A DNA stretch of 13,402 nucleotides. It comes from Gammaproteobacteria bacterium (GTDB lineage: Bacteria; Pseudomonadota; Gammaproteobacteria; Eutrophobiales; Eutrophobiaceae). Where the stretch lies: contig JABHFC010000324.1 in NCBI GenBank assembly GCA_018676275.1, positions 1-13,402 of the forward strand, written 5' to 3'. Shown in pieces: positions 6,302 to 13,402 of this stretch; the first letter of the stretch is position 1; the number at the start of each line of letters is the position of its first letter. The notes beneath the pieces were generated by a model. The model was not told the origin of the DNA. It saw only the letters and a program-made list of their open reading frames with translations, and made no database searches. A program made the position numbers and the translations under genes.

Positions 6302-8632
6302 CTACAACTTGCCCAATGCTTTTAAAACTTTTTCAGGGGTGATCGGCAGTTCGGTTATTCTGACTCCAATAGCATTGTAAACAGCGTTAGCTATTGCAGC
6401 AGCCGGTACTATCAGACACATTTCCGACATACTCTTTCCGCCGTAAGGCCCCGTGGGTTCATGTGAATCAATAAAAATAGATTCAATATTTGAAGGCATT
6501 TCCATTGCAGTCGGGATCTTGTAATCAAGAAAGTCCGCCGACAAACAAGCGCCGGTTTCCTGATCAAATTGCAGGTTTTCCATCAAAGCGTAGCCCATGC
6601 CCTGCTGGAAGCCACCTTCTACCTGACCTTCGGCCGAGTTCGGATGTATTACCTGACCTACATCAGCCGAATAGACTACGCGGAGCACTTCTATTTCACC
6701 TGTGTCTGTATCCACTTCTACTTCAATAAACTGGGCACCGACCGGGGAAGGATTAGATGGTGGGGCCTGGCTCGCTGTACCGATTATCGTGCCTTTTTCC
6801 GCGATGGTAGTTGGAGCAGGTCCTTGTTCGCCTACCTGAATAAAGGGCGATTCCGCCCGTGCAATGATATCCGTCATTGGCACCGCGGATTCCGGTACAC
6901 CCTTCACCATAACCTTGCCATCTTCAAGAACTAAATCATCTGCATTGGCTTCCATCACCGCTGCTGCCGCTTTGAATAGTCTTTTTTTGGTTTCGACAGC
7001 GGCAGCCTTCGTTGCTAAACCAGCTGAGTACGTGGCCCGGCTAGCATGGGTCGGCGCATCAAAGGGAGCTGTATCAGTATCGGCATAAACGATTCTTACC
7101 TTATCAGCTGACAGGCTCAGTTCTTCCGCGACGACCGCCGTTAACATACTGATCTGTCCTGAACCAAGATCCACACAGGCAGATATAACATCTGCTGTAC
7201 CGTCGCGATTCAATTTTACCGTAGCACCAGAGTGTTCATAAATATCCGGAAATCCGACACAGCCACTAACCCACAATGGATGAACGGCAAAACCGATGCC
7301 TTTTTTCTTTACTCCCTCTGCGCTTCCGGCTGCCTGTCGTTTATCAAAACCGATTCGTTCCGCACCCTGACGCAGGCATTCCTCAATTTTGTAACTGGCA
7401 AGTTTATGGCCTTCCAATACCGGATGAGGATCGCCTTCGCGATGGGTATTCTTAAGTCGAAACTCAATTGGATCGAGATCCAGTGTTTCACATATTTCAT
7501 CATTCTGTGATTCCACTGCGAAGCAGCCCTGTGGCGCACCGTATCCACGATAACCACCGCCAATCATATTGTTGGTGTAAACCGTAAATCCTTCCCAGAT
7601 CTGATTCGGGCACTTCCAGGGGAAAAAGGTACCGTATAGACCATGCACCATAATCACTTCTGAGCCATGTGTTGCATGGGCACCGCAATCGAGTATGCTT
7701 TTTATCTGGCGAGCAGTGTAGGTACCATCCTTTTTTACACCCGTCTTCAGATACACCTTGATCGGATTACGGGTTGTAGAAATGAAATCTTCACCACGAC
7801 TGTGCTCTGCCCTGACCGGTTTACCTGTCTTAAGACTCAATAAAGCCGCTAGCCCTTCAATAAAACCGATATCCAGTTTGCCGCCGAAACCACCGCCAAT
7901 ATAAGTTGGCTTCACAACATTAACCATACTTTCCGGGATGTCCAGAGCGACAGCCAGCTTTTCTCTCAAGCCAAATGTGTGTTGCATGGATGAGTGTATG
8001 GTTATGCGACCATCCGTATCACTATCGGCGACACAAACACGGGGTTCCATATAGCAGGTATGCGCACGTTGTGTTTCATAGACGCCTTCGAAGATGTGAT
8101 CAGCGTCTTCAAAACCCGCTTCCATATCACCAAATTCAAACGAAGGATTTTTTGCAATGTTGTTTGGTGATGCTTCATGTAACTGTGGCGCGCCATCTTT
8201 CATGGCCTCTTCTGGATCAAATACAGTTGGTAGTTCTTCGTATTCAACGTCGATAAGCTCAAGCGCCTGTTCCGCAATATCTTCACTCGAAGCAGCGACA
8301 GCTACCACGGGTTGTCCTGCCCAACGTACCGTATCACTCAACAGAATAAAATCCTGCACCATACTGGGGGCGTTGTAAGGCACAAAATAAACCGGCGTGA
8401 AATATTTTTTTGGCACCTCGTCAGGCGTCAACACAGCCCGTACACCCTTTAGTTTTTCTGCTTCTGAGGTATCAATACTCAGAATCTTTGCATGAGGGTA
8501 AGGACTGCGCAGAATCTTCATGTGCAACATGCCCGGCAATGTGTAATTCACAGGATACTTCTTACCTCCCGTGACTTTATCGTAGGCATCTGGTCGGGTG
8601 ATACTTTTACCAATTACATTCGTTGTGCTCAT
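6302..8632 (-). CDS. Molybdopterin-binding catalytic subunit of a xanthine dehydrogenase/aldehyde oxidase-family hydroxylase
   Basis: A 776-residue large subunit that would hydroxylate or oxidise its substrate at a Mo-molybdopterin site and pass electrons to the [2Fe-2S] subunit. It opens with the typical R-P-D-A-x-x-K-V-T-G-x-x-x-Y segment (13-30). GGGFGGK is at residues 246-252, the active-site loop is GGGYRGYGAPQ at about 358-368, and the end has GPYGGKSMSE with Glu737 at the position of the family's catalytic glutamate. CO dehydrogenase (CoxL) carries AYRCSFR in the loop; that Cys is absent here, so this is not a CO dehydrogenase. Closest in style are 4-hydroxybenzoyl-CoA reductase and general aldehyde or heterocycle hydroxylases; the substrate is undetermined. 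The ATG follows a GAGAG ribosome site, 21 bases after the small-subunit stop. No Tat signal, so cytoplasmic. Confidence 0.92.
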   Translation of the reverse strand: MSTTNVIGKSITRPDAYDKVTGGKKYPVNYTLPGMLHMKILRSPYPHAKILSIDTSEAEKLKGVRAVLTPDEVPKKYFTPVYFVPYNAPSMVQDFILLSDTVRWAGQPVVAVAASSEDIAEQALELIDVEYEELPTVFDPEEAMKDGAPQLHEASPNNIAKNPSFEFGDMEAGFEDADHIFEGVYETQRAHTCYMEPRVCVADSDTDGRITIHSSMQHTFGLREKLAVALDIPESMVNVVKPTYIGGGFGGKLDIGFIEGLAALLSLKTGKPVRAEHSRGEDFISTTRNPIKVYLKTGVKKDGTYTARQIKSILDCGAHATHGSEVIMVHGLYGTFFPWKCPNQIWEGFTVYTNNMIGGGYRGYGAPQGCFAVESQNDEICETLDLDPIEFRLKNTHREGDPHPVLEGHKLASYKIEECLRQGAERIGFDKRQAAGSAEGVKKKGIGFAVHPLWVSGCVGFPDIYEHSGATVKLNRDGTADVISACVDLGSGQISMLTAVVAEELSLSADKVRIVYADTDTAPFDAPTHASRATYSAGLATKAAAVETKKRLFKAAAAVMEANADDLVLEDGKVMVKGVPESAVPMTDIIARAESPFIQVGEQGPAPTTIAEKGTIIGTASQAPPSNPSPVGAQFIEVEVDTDTGEIEVLRVVYSADVGQVIHPNSAEGQVEGGFQQGMGYALMENLQFDQETGACLSADFLDYKIPTAMEMPSNIESIFIDSHEPTGPYGGKSMSEMCLIVPAAAIANAVYNAIGVRITELPITPEKVLKALGKL

Positions 8633-8653
8633 AATTAAGCTCTCTATCTGTTA

Positions 8654-9118
8654 TTAATAACTGGCAGCAGCCAATTGAATAGCTTCAACAATTTTTTGAT
8701 ACCCCGTACATCGACAAAGGTTGCCTGAAATTCCTTTTCGTATTTCTTCTTCTGTCGGTTTCGGGTTATCAGTTAGTAATTGTTTGGTCGCCATCATAAT
8801 ACCGCAGGTGCAATAGCCACATTGCACAGCGCCGGCATCGATGAAAGCCTGTTGGATTGGATCCAGTTCTCCTTCACTTGGCAATCCTTCAACTGTGGTA
8901 ATTTTTTTGTCTTCTACTGACATGACCATAGTCATACATGAATACACAGCCTTGCCATCTACGAGGACAGTGCAACAACCACAACCACCTGAGTCGCAGC
9001 CTTTCTTTGTACCCTGCATACCAGCCTTATCACGTAAAGTTCGAAGCAAACTGTCATAAGGCTCGACTGCCAGTTCATGCACTTCGTCATTAATATCAAG
9101 TTCAATGATTTGTTTCAT
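8654..9118 (-). CDS. [2Fe-2S] iron-sulfur subunit of the molybdenum hydroxylase
   Basis: A 154-residue small subunit relaying electrons from molybdenum to FAD. The N-terminal plant-ferredoxin-type cluster uses C41, C46, C49 and C61 (C-x4-C-x2-C-x11-C). The C-terminal helical domain holds the second cluster with C100 and C103 (QCGYC) and C135 and C137 (CRC). Two extra cysteines stand out: C48 inside the first motif (CGCC where CGAC is common) and C105 in CGYCTCG, where most relatives have CTPG. A strong AAGGGGA ribosome site overlaps the stop of the FAD subunit gene, with a 10-base gap, indicating tight translational coupling. The M-S-L order is that of many Cox/Xdh-type operons. Confidence 0.94.
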   Translation of the reverse strand: MKQIIELDINDEVHELAVEPYDSLLRTLRDKAGMQGTKKGCDSGGCGCCTVLVDGKAVYSCMTMVMSVEDKKITTVEGLPSEGELDPIQQAFIDAGAVQCGYCTCGIMMATKQLLTDNPKPTEEEIRKGISGNLCRCTGYQKIVEAIQLAAASY

Positions 9119-9128
9119 CGTAATCCCC

Positions 9129-10004
9129 TTAGCTTAAACGCTGCATTGCGCTAGCCAGCGCCCGCTTTAATAATACTTTGCCCATCGCCTTGCGATACTC
9201 AGCTGAGGCTCTGTGATCAGATAAAGGATCCAGGTCATTCAAGACTGCCTCTCCTGCTTTTTCGATAGCTTCCTCGTCGACCTTTGTTCCAACCAATGCA
9301 CTCTCGGCTGAGGGGCTCCTGACGGGTGACTCACCTACTCCTCCGCCAAGAAATACTCTTGCCTGTTCACAATCACCTGTACCACTCATACTCAGGCAAA
9401 CCGCGACGTTTATTATCGCCAGGTCGTTAGCATTGGTTTCCATTTTGATAAAGGCACTGGTAGTGGATCCTGCCGGTACCGGGATTCTTACACCGGTCAC
9501 AAACTCATTTGATCCAAGTGAGTTTTCGAATAGGCCTGCAAAAAATTCCTCTAAGGGAATATCTCTGCTGCCACTGCTACCTTCCGCCTGCACGTTACCA
9601 TCAAGAGCAAGAAGGCTGACTGGAAAATCAAAAAATGGACAGGATGAAGAAATGGACCCACCGACGGTTCCCGAATTCATAATCTGGGTTGGCGGATATT
9701 CCATTGCATCCTTGATTGCACCCAACCACGCTTGCTCCTTCACCTCAGGGCAGTTCTTTAACTGGCCAAGTAAAGTTGTTGCGCCAATATTTATTGCGTC
9801 ACTACTAATATCAATTTTATTGAGACCCAACTTTTGAATATTGATCAACGCTTCAATACCGCTCAACAGGCCCCTGGATACCAGTCCATGCAAAAAAGTG
9901 CCTCCTGCAACAATTAATGCGCTGTCTTCGTGTTTATCCAGAAGCTCTATAACTGCCTTGCTGTCTTCCGGGCTGTAAAATGACTGTACGCTGGTTAATG
10001 CCAC
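9129..10004 (-). CDS. FAD-binding medium subunit of the molybdenum hydroxylase
   Basis: A 291-residue CoxM/XdhB-type subunit that accepts electrons from the iron-sulfur subunit at FAD. The two flavin-binding motifs are AGGTFLHGL at residues 33-41 (commonly AGGTDL) and NSGTVGGSI at 110-118 (commonly TIGGNI, so Ser replaces the usual Asn). A C-terminal CO_deh_flav_C-like segment follows (about 190-285). The cysteine-rich insertion that binds an extra [4Fe-4S] cluster in 4-hydroxybenzoyl-CoA reductase is not visible, and the length fits its absence. The start is a GTG (10004-10002), chosen because TGGAGA lies 7 bases upstream. It is the first gene of the minus-strand operon and is read out of the 390-bp divergent region. 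Confidence 0.92.
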   Translation of the reverse strand: MALTSVQSFYSPEDSKAVIELLDKHEDSALIVAGGTFLHGLVSRGLLSGIEALINIQKLGLNKIDISSDAINIGATTLLGQLKNCPEVKEQAWLGAIKDAMEYPPTQIMNSGTVGGSISSSCPFFDFPVSLLALDGNVQAEGSSGSRDIPLEEFFAGLFENSLGSNEFVTGVRIPVPAGSTTSAFIKMETNANDLAIINVAVCLSMSGTGDCEQARVFLGGGVGESPVRSPSAESALVGTKVDEEAIEKAGEAVLNDLDPLSDHRASAEYRKAMGKVLLKRALASAMQRLS

Positions 10005-10069
10005 GATATTTCTCCAGTCTATTGTCTAAATGGTTGAAAAATAGTTGCTTTCGATACCTCTATCCAACA

Positions 10070-10102
10070 TCAGTCATGATGAAACAGACTATTTATGACT
10101 GA
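10070..10102. promoter_or_regulatory. Inverted repeat upstream of the Mo-hydroxylase operon
   Basis: TCAGTCAT (10070-10077) and ATGACTGA (10095-10102) are perfect 8-bp inverted arms separated by 17 bases, centred about 80 bases before the GTG start of the FAD subunit. The position suits a transcription-factor site or a hairpin in the leader of the minus-strand operon. The sequence differs from the ATACG-N4-CGTAT operator, so a different regulator would be expected. Confidence 0.35.
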
Positions 10103-10275
10103 CCACTTTAAAGTTACGTCTGTGATTTCTTATAAAAATTGCTCGATTTTTGCTTTAATTTTCCAGTATCGATTGTCTTCAATTGTCCACTGGCGAGCTA
10201 TCTAATACCCAATGTATACTAGGCTGGCAAGCATTACAGCTTTCCATCCGACAACAATAGTGACCGATGGCCTAA

Positions 10276-10304
10276 TTGTCAATACGGTACCGTATTGTTA
10301 AGCT
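10276..10304 (+). promoter_or_regulatory. Putative promoter of the DMSO-reductase-type operon
   Basis: TTGTCA at 10276-10281 is 5 of 6 to the -35 consensus, and TAAGCT at 10299-10304, 17 bases on, is a weak -10. The 18-bp palindrome overlaps the -35 and fills the spacer. The leader to the ATG at 10395 would be roughly 85 bases. Confidence 0.35.
10280..10297. promoter_or_regulatory. Operator copy 2, perfect 18-bp palindrome upstream of the DMSO-reductase-type operon
   Basis: CAATACGGTACCGTATTG is its own reverse complement over all 18 bases and contains ATACG-N4-CGTAT. With flank, it is identical to the site before the TetR gene at 18 of 20 positions. It lies 98 bases before the plus-strand ATG and about 276 bases before the minus-strand start, so control of the plus-strand operon is more likely. 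Binding by the local TetR protein is inferred. Confidence 0.75.
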
Positions 10305-10394
10305 GTATTTTGTGCCAGAAAGTAGTAAGCTTGCCGTGCAACTGCTAAGAGTTTTGACTAATAAATCGACCTGACGAAGAGAGAGGCGAATTAG

Positions 10395-13145
10395 ATGAGT
10401 GCGACCGCGCCAGTAACACAAGACCGAAAGAAAGTTTCAACCTATTGCTATCAATGCGTTAACGGCCCAGATTTGCTGACTGTTGAAGTCATCGATGGTG
10501 TTGCCACCAAGATAGAGCCGAATTACGACCTGAAAAATGAACACCCTGCGGACGGCAAGGTCTGCGTCAAACCCTTCGGTTTGATACAAAAACTCTACAA
10601 TCCCCATCGCATCAAAGGCCCCATGAAACGTACGAACCCTAAAAAGGGTCGCGACGAGGATCCGGGTTGGGAAGATATTTCCTGGGAAGAGGCCCTGGAT
10701 ATCGTTGCGGAAAAGATGAACGCTGCAAGGAAAAAAGGCGTTCAGGATGAGAACGGCAATCCGCGCCTGGCATTCACTACCGGCGGTGCGGCAACTCCTT
10801 TCAAGTACATGGGCAGCTTTCCGGCTCTGTTATTCGCATGGGGACCGTTTGACCAAAGTCTTGGCGCTGGCGGCACAGTAAAATGCTATCACTCCGAACA
10901 CATGTTCGGCGAGCTATGGCACCGCTCGTTTACTATCCTGCCTGATACACCACGTTGTGAATATCTGATCTCCTTCGGTAACAATATAGATGCCTCCGGA
11001 GGCGTGACTGGCGTTCGACGTCATGCTGATGCCCGGGTACGCGGTATGAAACGTATCCAGTTTGAGCCGCATCTCTCAGTTACCGGTGCCAATGCCAGCG
11101 AATGGATACCGATCAAGGTTAAGACCGATTCTGCCGTTATGTTCTCCATGTTGCATGTCATGATGCATGAAACAGCGATGGAAAAACTCGACGTACCCTT
11201 CCTCAGAGACCGCACCGCTTCTCCCTACCTGGTGGGGCCAAACGGTTTTTACTTACGAGATCCTGAATCAAAGAACCCGCTTTTGTGGGATAACAAAAGT
11301 GGCAAAGCAGTTGCTTATGACACGCCAGATACAGATCCAGCTCTACTCGGCTCTTACACGATTGAAAATGCCGTTGAAATAGGCGCTGATGAGGAAAGCT
11401 GGACACATCAAAATATCGAAGCAAGTACAGGTCTGGAGCTAACTAAACAACTGGTTGCCGAACGCACACCTGAATGGGCGTCGGAGATTTCTGATGTGCC
11501 GGCTGAGACTATTCGACGAATAACAAATGAGTATTTGTCTCACGCCCATATCGGCGAGACTGAAACTATCGACGGACGTGAGGTTCCATTTCGCCCGGTC
11601 GCCACAGTACTTGGTAAATCAGTCAATAACGGTTGGGGCGGTTATGAATGCGTCTGGGCACATACGATGATGCAGGTACTGGTTGGTGCTCTTGAAGTGT
11701 CCGGAGGCATGTTGGGCAGTACGACTCACCTGGCAGGTGATACAGACTGGGATAGAAATCTGACTGTAGATATAGGCGAAGATGGCTTTATGTCTCACAC
11801 CTTTACGCCGACCAAGAAAGGAGAATGGAACGACGCACCTATCAATCGCCATGCTCAGGACAGCCTGACACCAATGGCTGGTAAAAATATGGGCGCTCAA
11901 TTGTTTGGCTCCACCACGATAGCCTGGTTGCGCTTACAGGAACGCGCTGCTGCAAGCTGGCCAAAACCTAATCCACCGGATGTCTGGTTTGTGTATAAGT
12001 GCAACCCGGCAATATCTTTTTCTGAAACTGAACTTATGGGCGATGCGATGGCGAAATTTCCATTCATTGCTGCTTTCGCCTACACATTCGATGAAACAAA
12101 TCACTACGCCGACATTATCATGCCAGAAGCAACTGACCTGGAAAGTGATCAATTACTGCGTATTGGTGGCGGTCATTATTTCGAGAATCATTGGGAATCA
12201 GAAGGCTGGGCATTGCGCCAGGCTGTTGTACCTCCACAGCATGATTCGAAAGATTTCAGCTGGATTGCTAATGAATTGGCAAGACGCACAGGTTTACTCG
12301 AGGCATATAACTCCGTTATTAATGGTGGTGGTTGTGGGGTCTTCCTTGAAGGCGAGGGTTATGACTATAATCTGGATATCAGCAAGGAGCATACACAGGA
12401 AGAAGTCTGGGACGCTGTTTGCAAGGCCGCCACACATGATCTCAGTGCTGGCAAGGAAGTACACGATCTGGAATGGTTCCGTGAAAACGGTTTCAAAACC
12501 CGTCCTTATTCACGCCTGAACTGGTACCTATACCCTTTAATCGAAGATAAAGGTTTGCGTTTCGAATTACCTTACCAGGAACGCTATTTCCGCATGGGTA
12601 AAGAGCTAGCCAATCGATTACATGAAACCGGTGTGGATTGGTGGGATCGCCAACTAGCGGAATATACGCCGTTGCCACAATGGCATAACCTCGAGAAACT
12701 CTGGGACGAACTTATCGAGAAAAATCACGATGTAAAAGCAGCCGATTATCCTTACTGGTTATTAACCGGCCGTAGTATGCAATACGCCTGGGGCGCCAAT
12801 GTTGGCATACAATTAATGAAAGAAGTTGCTGACAATGTCTTCGGTCACGATGGTGTGATTATGAATGCCGGTAGGGCAAAAGAAATGGGTATAGAAAATG
12901 GTGAAATTATAGAGGTGACCTCGCCGATTGCATCCACACGTGGAATAGCTTGTTTGCGTGAAGGTGTAAGACCCGATGTTGTGGTCATGCTCGCCCAGTT
13001 TGGCCATTGGAAAACGCCTTATGCCAAAGAAATGAAACGGCCCAGTCTTAACAAGCTGGTACCGATGAATCAGGATTATATTGACGGCGGCGGTGCCAGT
13101 ATTGATGGCACCAAGGTCTTTATCAAAAAAGTAGGAGCTGCTTAG
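10395..13145 (+). CDS. DMSO reductase-superfamily molybdopterin oxidoreductase, catalytic subunit
   Basis: A 916-residue bis-MGD molybdenum (or tungsten) enzyme. The N-terminal iron-sulfur domain has C18-x2-C21 and C57 (GKVCVKPFG), but the third cysteine expected a few residues after C21 is absent, with GPD (D26) there instead. The domain continues NPHRIKGPMKR and GWEDISWEEALDIVA, standard for the superfamily. C164 in TVKCYHSEH is a candidate molybdenum ligand. The C-terminal part has the cofactor-binding domain (YWLLTGRSMQYAW; IMNAGRAKEMGIENGEIIEV). There is no twin-arginine signal, so the enzyme should face the cytoplasm. A ferredoxin-like subunit gene starts at the base after its stop. The reaction is not readable from sequence; from memory, the CYQC-x2-GPD opening recalls cytoplasmic enzymes such as phenylacetyl-CoA:acceptor oxidoreductase (PadB). 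A GAGAGG ribosome site precedes the ATG. Confidence 0.9.
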   Translation: MSATAPVTQDRKKVSTYCYQCVNGPDLLTVEVIDGVATKIEPNYDLKNEHPADGKVCVKPFGLIQKLYNPHRIKGPMKRTNPKKGRDEDPGWEDISWEEALDIVAEKMNAARKKGVQDENGNPRLAFTTGGAATPFKYMGSFPALLFAWGPFDQSLGAGGTVKCYHSEHMFGELWHRSFTILPDTPRCEYLISFGNNIDASGGVTGVRRHADARVRGMKRIQFEPHLSVTGANASEWIPIKVKTDSAVMFSMLHVMMHETAMEKLDVPFLRDRTASPYLVGPNGFYLRDPESKNPLLWDNKSGKAVAYDTPDTDPALLGSYTIENAVEIGADEESWTHQNIEASTGLELTKQLVAERTPEWASEISDVPAETIRRITNEYLSHAHIGETETIDGREVPFRPVATVLGKSVNNGWGGYECVWAHTMMQVLVGALEVSGGMLGSTTHLAGDTDWDRNLTVDIGEDGFMSHTFTPTKKGEWNDAPINRHAQDSLTPMAGKNMGAQLFGSTTIAWLRLQERAAASWPKPNPPDVWFVYKCNPAISFSETELMGDAMAKFPFIAAFAYTFDETNHYADIIMPEATDLESDQLLRIGGGHYFENHWESEGWALRQAVVPPQHDSKDFSWIANELARRTGLLEAYNSVINGGGCGVFLEGEGYDYNLDISKEHTQEEVWDAVCKAATHDLSAGKEVHDLEWFRENGFKTRPYSRLNWYLYPLIEDKGLRFELPYQERYFRMGKELANRLHETGVDWWDRQLAEYTPLPQWHNLEKLWDELIEKNHDVKAADYPYWLLTGRSMQYAWGANVGIQLMKEVADNVFGHDGVIMNAGRAKEMGIENGEIIEVTSPIASTRGIACLREGVRPDVVVMLAQFGHWKTPYAKEMKRPSLNKLVPMNQDYIDGGGASIDGTKVFIKKVGAA

Positions 13146-13402
13146 ATGACACGCTATGTAATGATTGCTGATCTAAATCGCTGCGTCGGTTGTCAAACCT
13201 GTACCGCGGCCTGTAGACATACTAATGCCACACCACCTGGGGTGCAGTGGCGTAAGGTGTTGGATCTGGAATGGGGTGAATACCCTGATGTGGAAAGATT
13301 ATTCGTACCGGTAGGTTGCCAGCATTGCTCTGATCCACCTTGTATGCATGTCTGTCCGAGTACCGCTACCGGCCAACGAGACGATGGTATTGTTACCATT
13401 GA
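13146..13402 (+). CDS. [4Fe-4S] electron-transfer subunit, DmsB/PhsB/NrfC-like (partial, runs off the window)
   Basis: The reading frame starts at an ATG directly after the TAG of the catalytic subunit, with GGAG about 9 bases upstream, and stays open to the window end (85 codons). MTRYVMIADLNRCVGCQTCT is the standard opening of the ferredoxin-like beta subunit of DMSO-reductase-type enzymes. The cysteines C13, C16, C19 and C23 (C-x2-C-x2-C-x3-C), then C58, C61, C66 and C70 (C-x2-C-x4-C-x3-CP), are ligands for [4Fe-4S] clusters. Two further sets are expected beyond the edge. It would carry electrons between the molybdenum subunit and a membrane anchor or soluble acceptor encoded downstream. 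Confidence 0.92.
   Translation, partial: MTRYVMIADLNRCVGCQTCTAACRHTNATPPGVQWRKVLDLEWGEYPDVERLFVPVGCQHCSDPPCMHVCPSTATGQRDDGIVTI

Larger units (their letters stand above)
10005..10394. other. Divergent regulatory region between two molybdenum-enzyme operons
   Basis: These 390 bases carry no convincing ORF. They contain an 8-bp inverted repeat (10070-10102), a 10-bp palindrome ACTTTAAAGT (10105-10114), a TATACT box at 10215-10220 that could be a -10 for the plus strand, and the 18-bp palindromic operator (10280-10297). ATTGTC occurs four times (10021, 10172, 10182, 10275), with the middle two exactly 10 bases apart. I could not place a strong minus-strand promoter; TTGGAT with TATTTT at an 18-base spacing, at about 10032-10061, is a weak candidate. 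Confidence 0.65.

Noticed and set aside
6569..6934. Plus-strand open frame of about 120 codons within the Mo-hydroxylase large subunit
   Set aside because: The opposite strand carries a continuous, motif-rich molybdopterin subunit. The plus-strand translation has no recognisable domain and no ribosome site.
7625..7640. GGTACCGTAT inside the large-subunit gene as a fourth operator
   Set aside because: Only one half-site is present; the other arm reads AAAAGG instead of ATACGG, and it lies within coding sequence.
6302..10004. Aerobic CO dehydrogenase (coxMSL) operon
   Set aside because: Subunit order and the CoxD/E/G-like neighbours suggest it, but the large subunit lacks the AYRCSFR loop and has YRGYG, so CO oxidation is not supported.
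9129..10004. 4-hydroxybenzoyl-CoA reductase beta subunit
   Set aside because: The medium subunit has no cysteine-rich insertion for the extra [4Fe-4S] cluster that marks that enzyme. The general family call is kept.
11980..12519. Plus-strand open frame of 179 codons in another frame inside the DMSO-reductase-type gene
   Set aside because: The main frame is uninterrupted and matches the superfamily through this stretch. The alternative product shows no family features.
13193..13399. Minus-strand open frame at the right edge
   Set aside because: It is the reverse shadow of the ferredoxin-like gene, whose eight correctly spaced cysteines show the real coding strand.

Overview
The window reads as a chromosomal catabolic and redox cluster from an aerobic, probably gammaproteobacterial, organism. 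This is an inference from gene families, a moderate-to-low G+C look, and a GGGGACAG-type palindrome that I recall as common in proteobacterial genomes. No rRNA, tRNA, CRISPR array, intact transposase or phage gene is visible.

Layout. Positions 1-1238 (+) hold the tail of a biotinyl-carrier domain and a complete acyl-CoA dehydrogenase, probably the end of an upstream acyl-CoA operon. Positions 1570-4899 (+) hold a TetR regulator, a MoxR-type AAA ATPase (CoxD-like), a VWA/CoxE-like protein and a CoxG-like SRPBCC protein. A 68-bp, almost perfect palindrome at 4897-4964 separates this block from a convergent block on the minus strand. That block is, in transcription order, an FAD subunit (10004-9129), a [2Fe-2S] subunit (9118-8654) and a molybdopterin subunit (8632-6302) of a xanthine-dehydrogenase/aldehyde-oxidase-family hydroxylase, followed by a DUF3179 membrane protein (6209-4962). 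A 390-bp divergent region separates it from a second molybdenum enzyme on the plus strand: a DMSO-reductase-superfamily catalytic subunit (10395-13145) and the start of its ferredoxin-like electron-transfer subunit (13146 to the window edge).

How it fits together. Two unrelated types of molybdenum enzyme are encoded back to back. The Cox-type accessory proteins (MoxR, VWA, CoxG) probably mature or assemble the molybdenum hydroxylase, as their relatives do for CO dehydrogenase. The hydroxylase itself lacks the CO dehydrogenase active-site loop (it has YRGYG where CoxL has AYRCSFR), so it is not a CO dehydrogenase. Its substrate is unknown. The acyl-CoA genes upstream suggest an acyl-CoA, aromatic or alicyclic substrate.

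The most notable non-coding signal is a shared operator, ATACG-N4-CGTAT. It occurs three times, each time in an intergenic region and overlapping promoter-like sequence: upstream of the TetR gene (1536-1549), upstream of coxG (4382-4395) and upstream of the DMSO-reductase-type operon (inside a perfect 18-bp palindrome at 10280-10297). This suggests that the local TetR protein controls itself, the accessory genes and the second molybdenum enzyme as one regulon.
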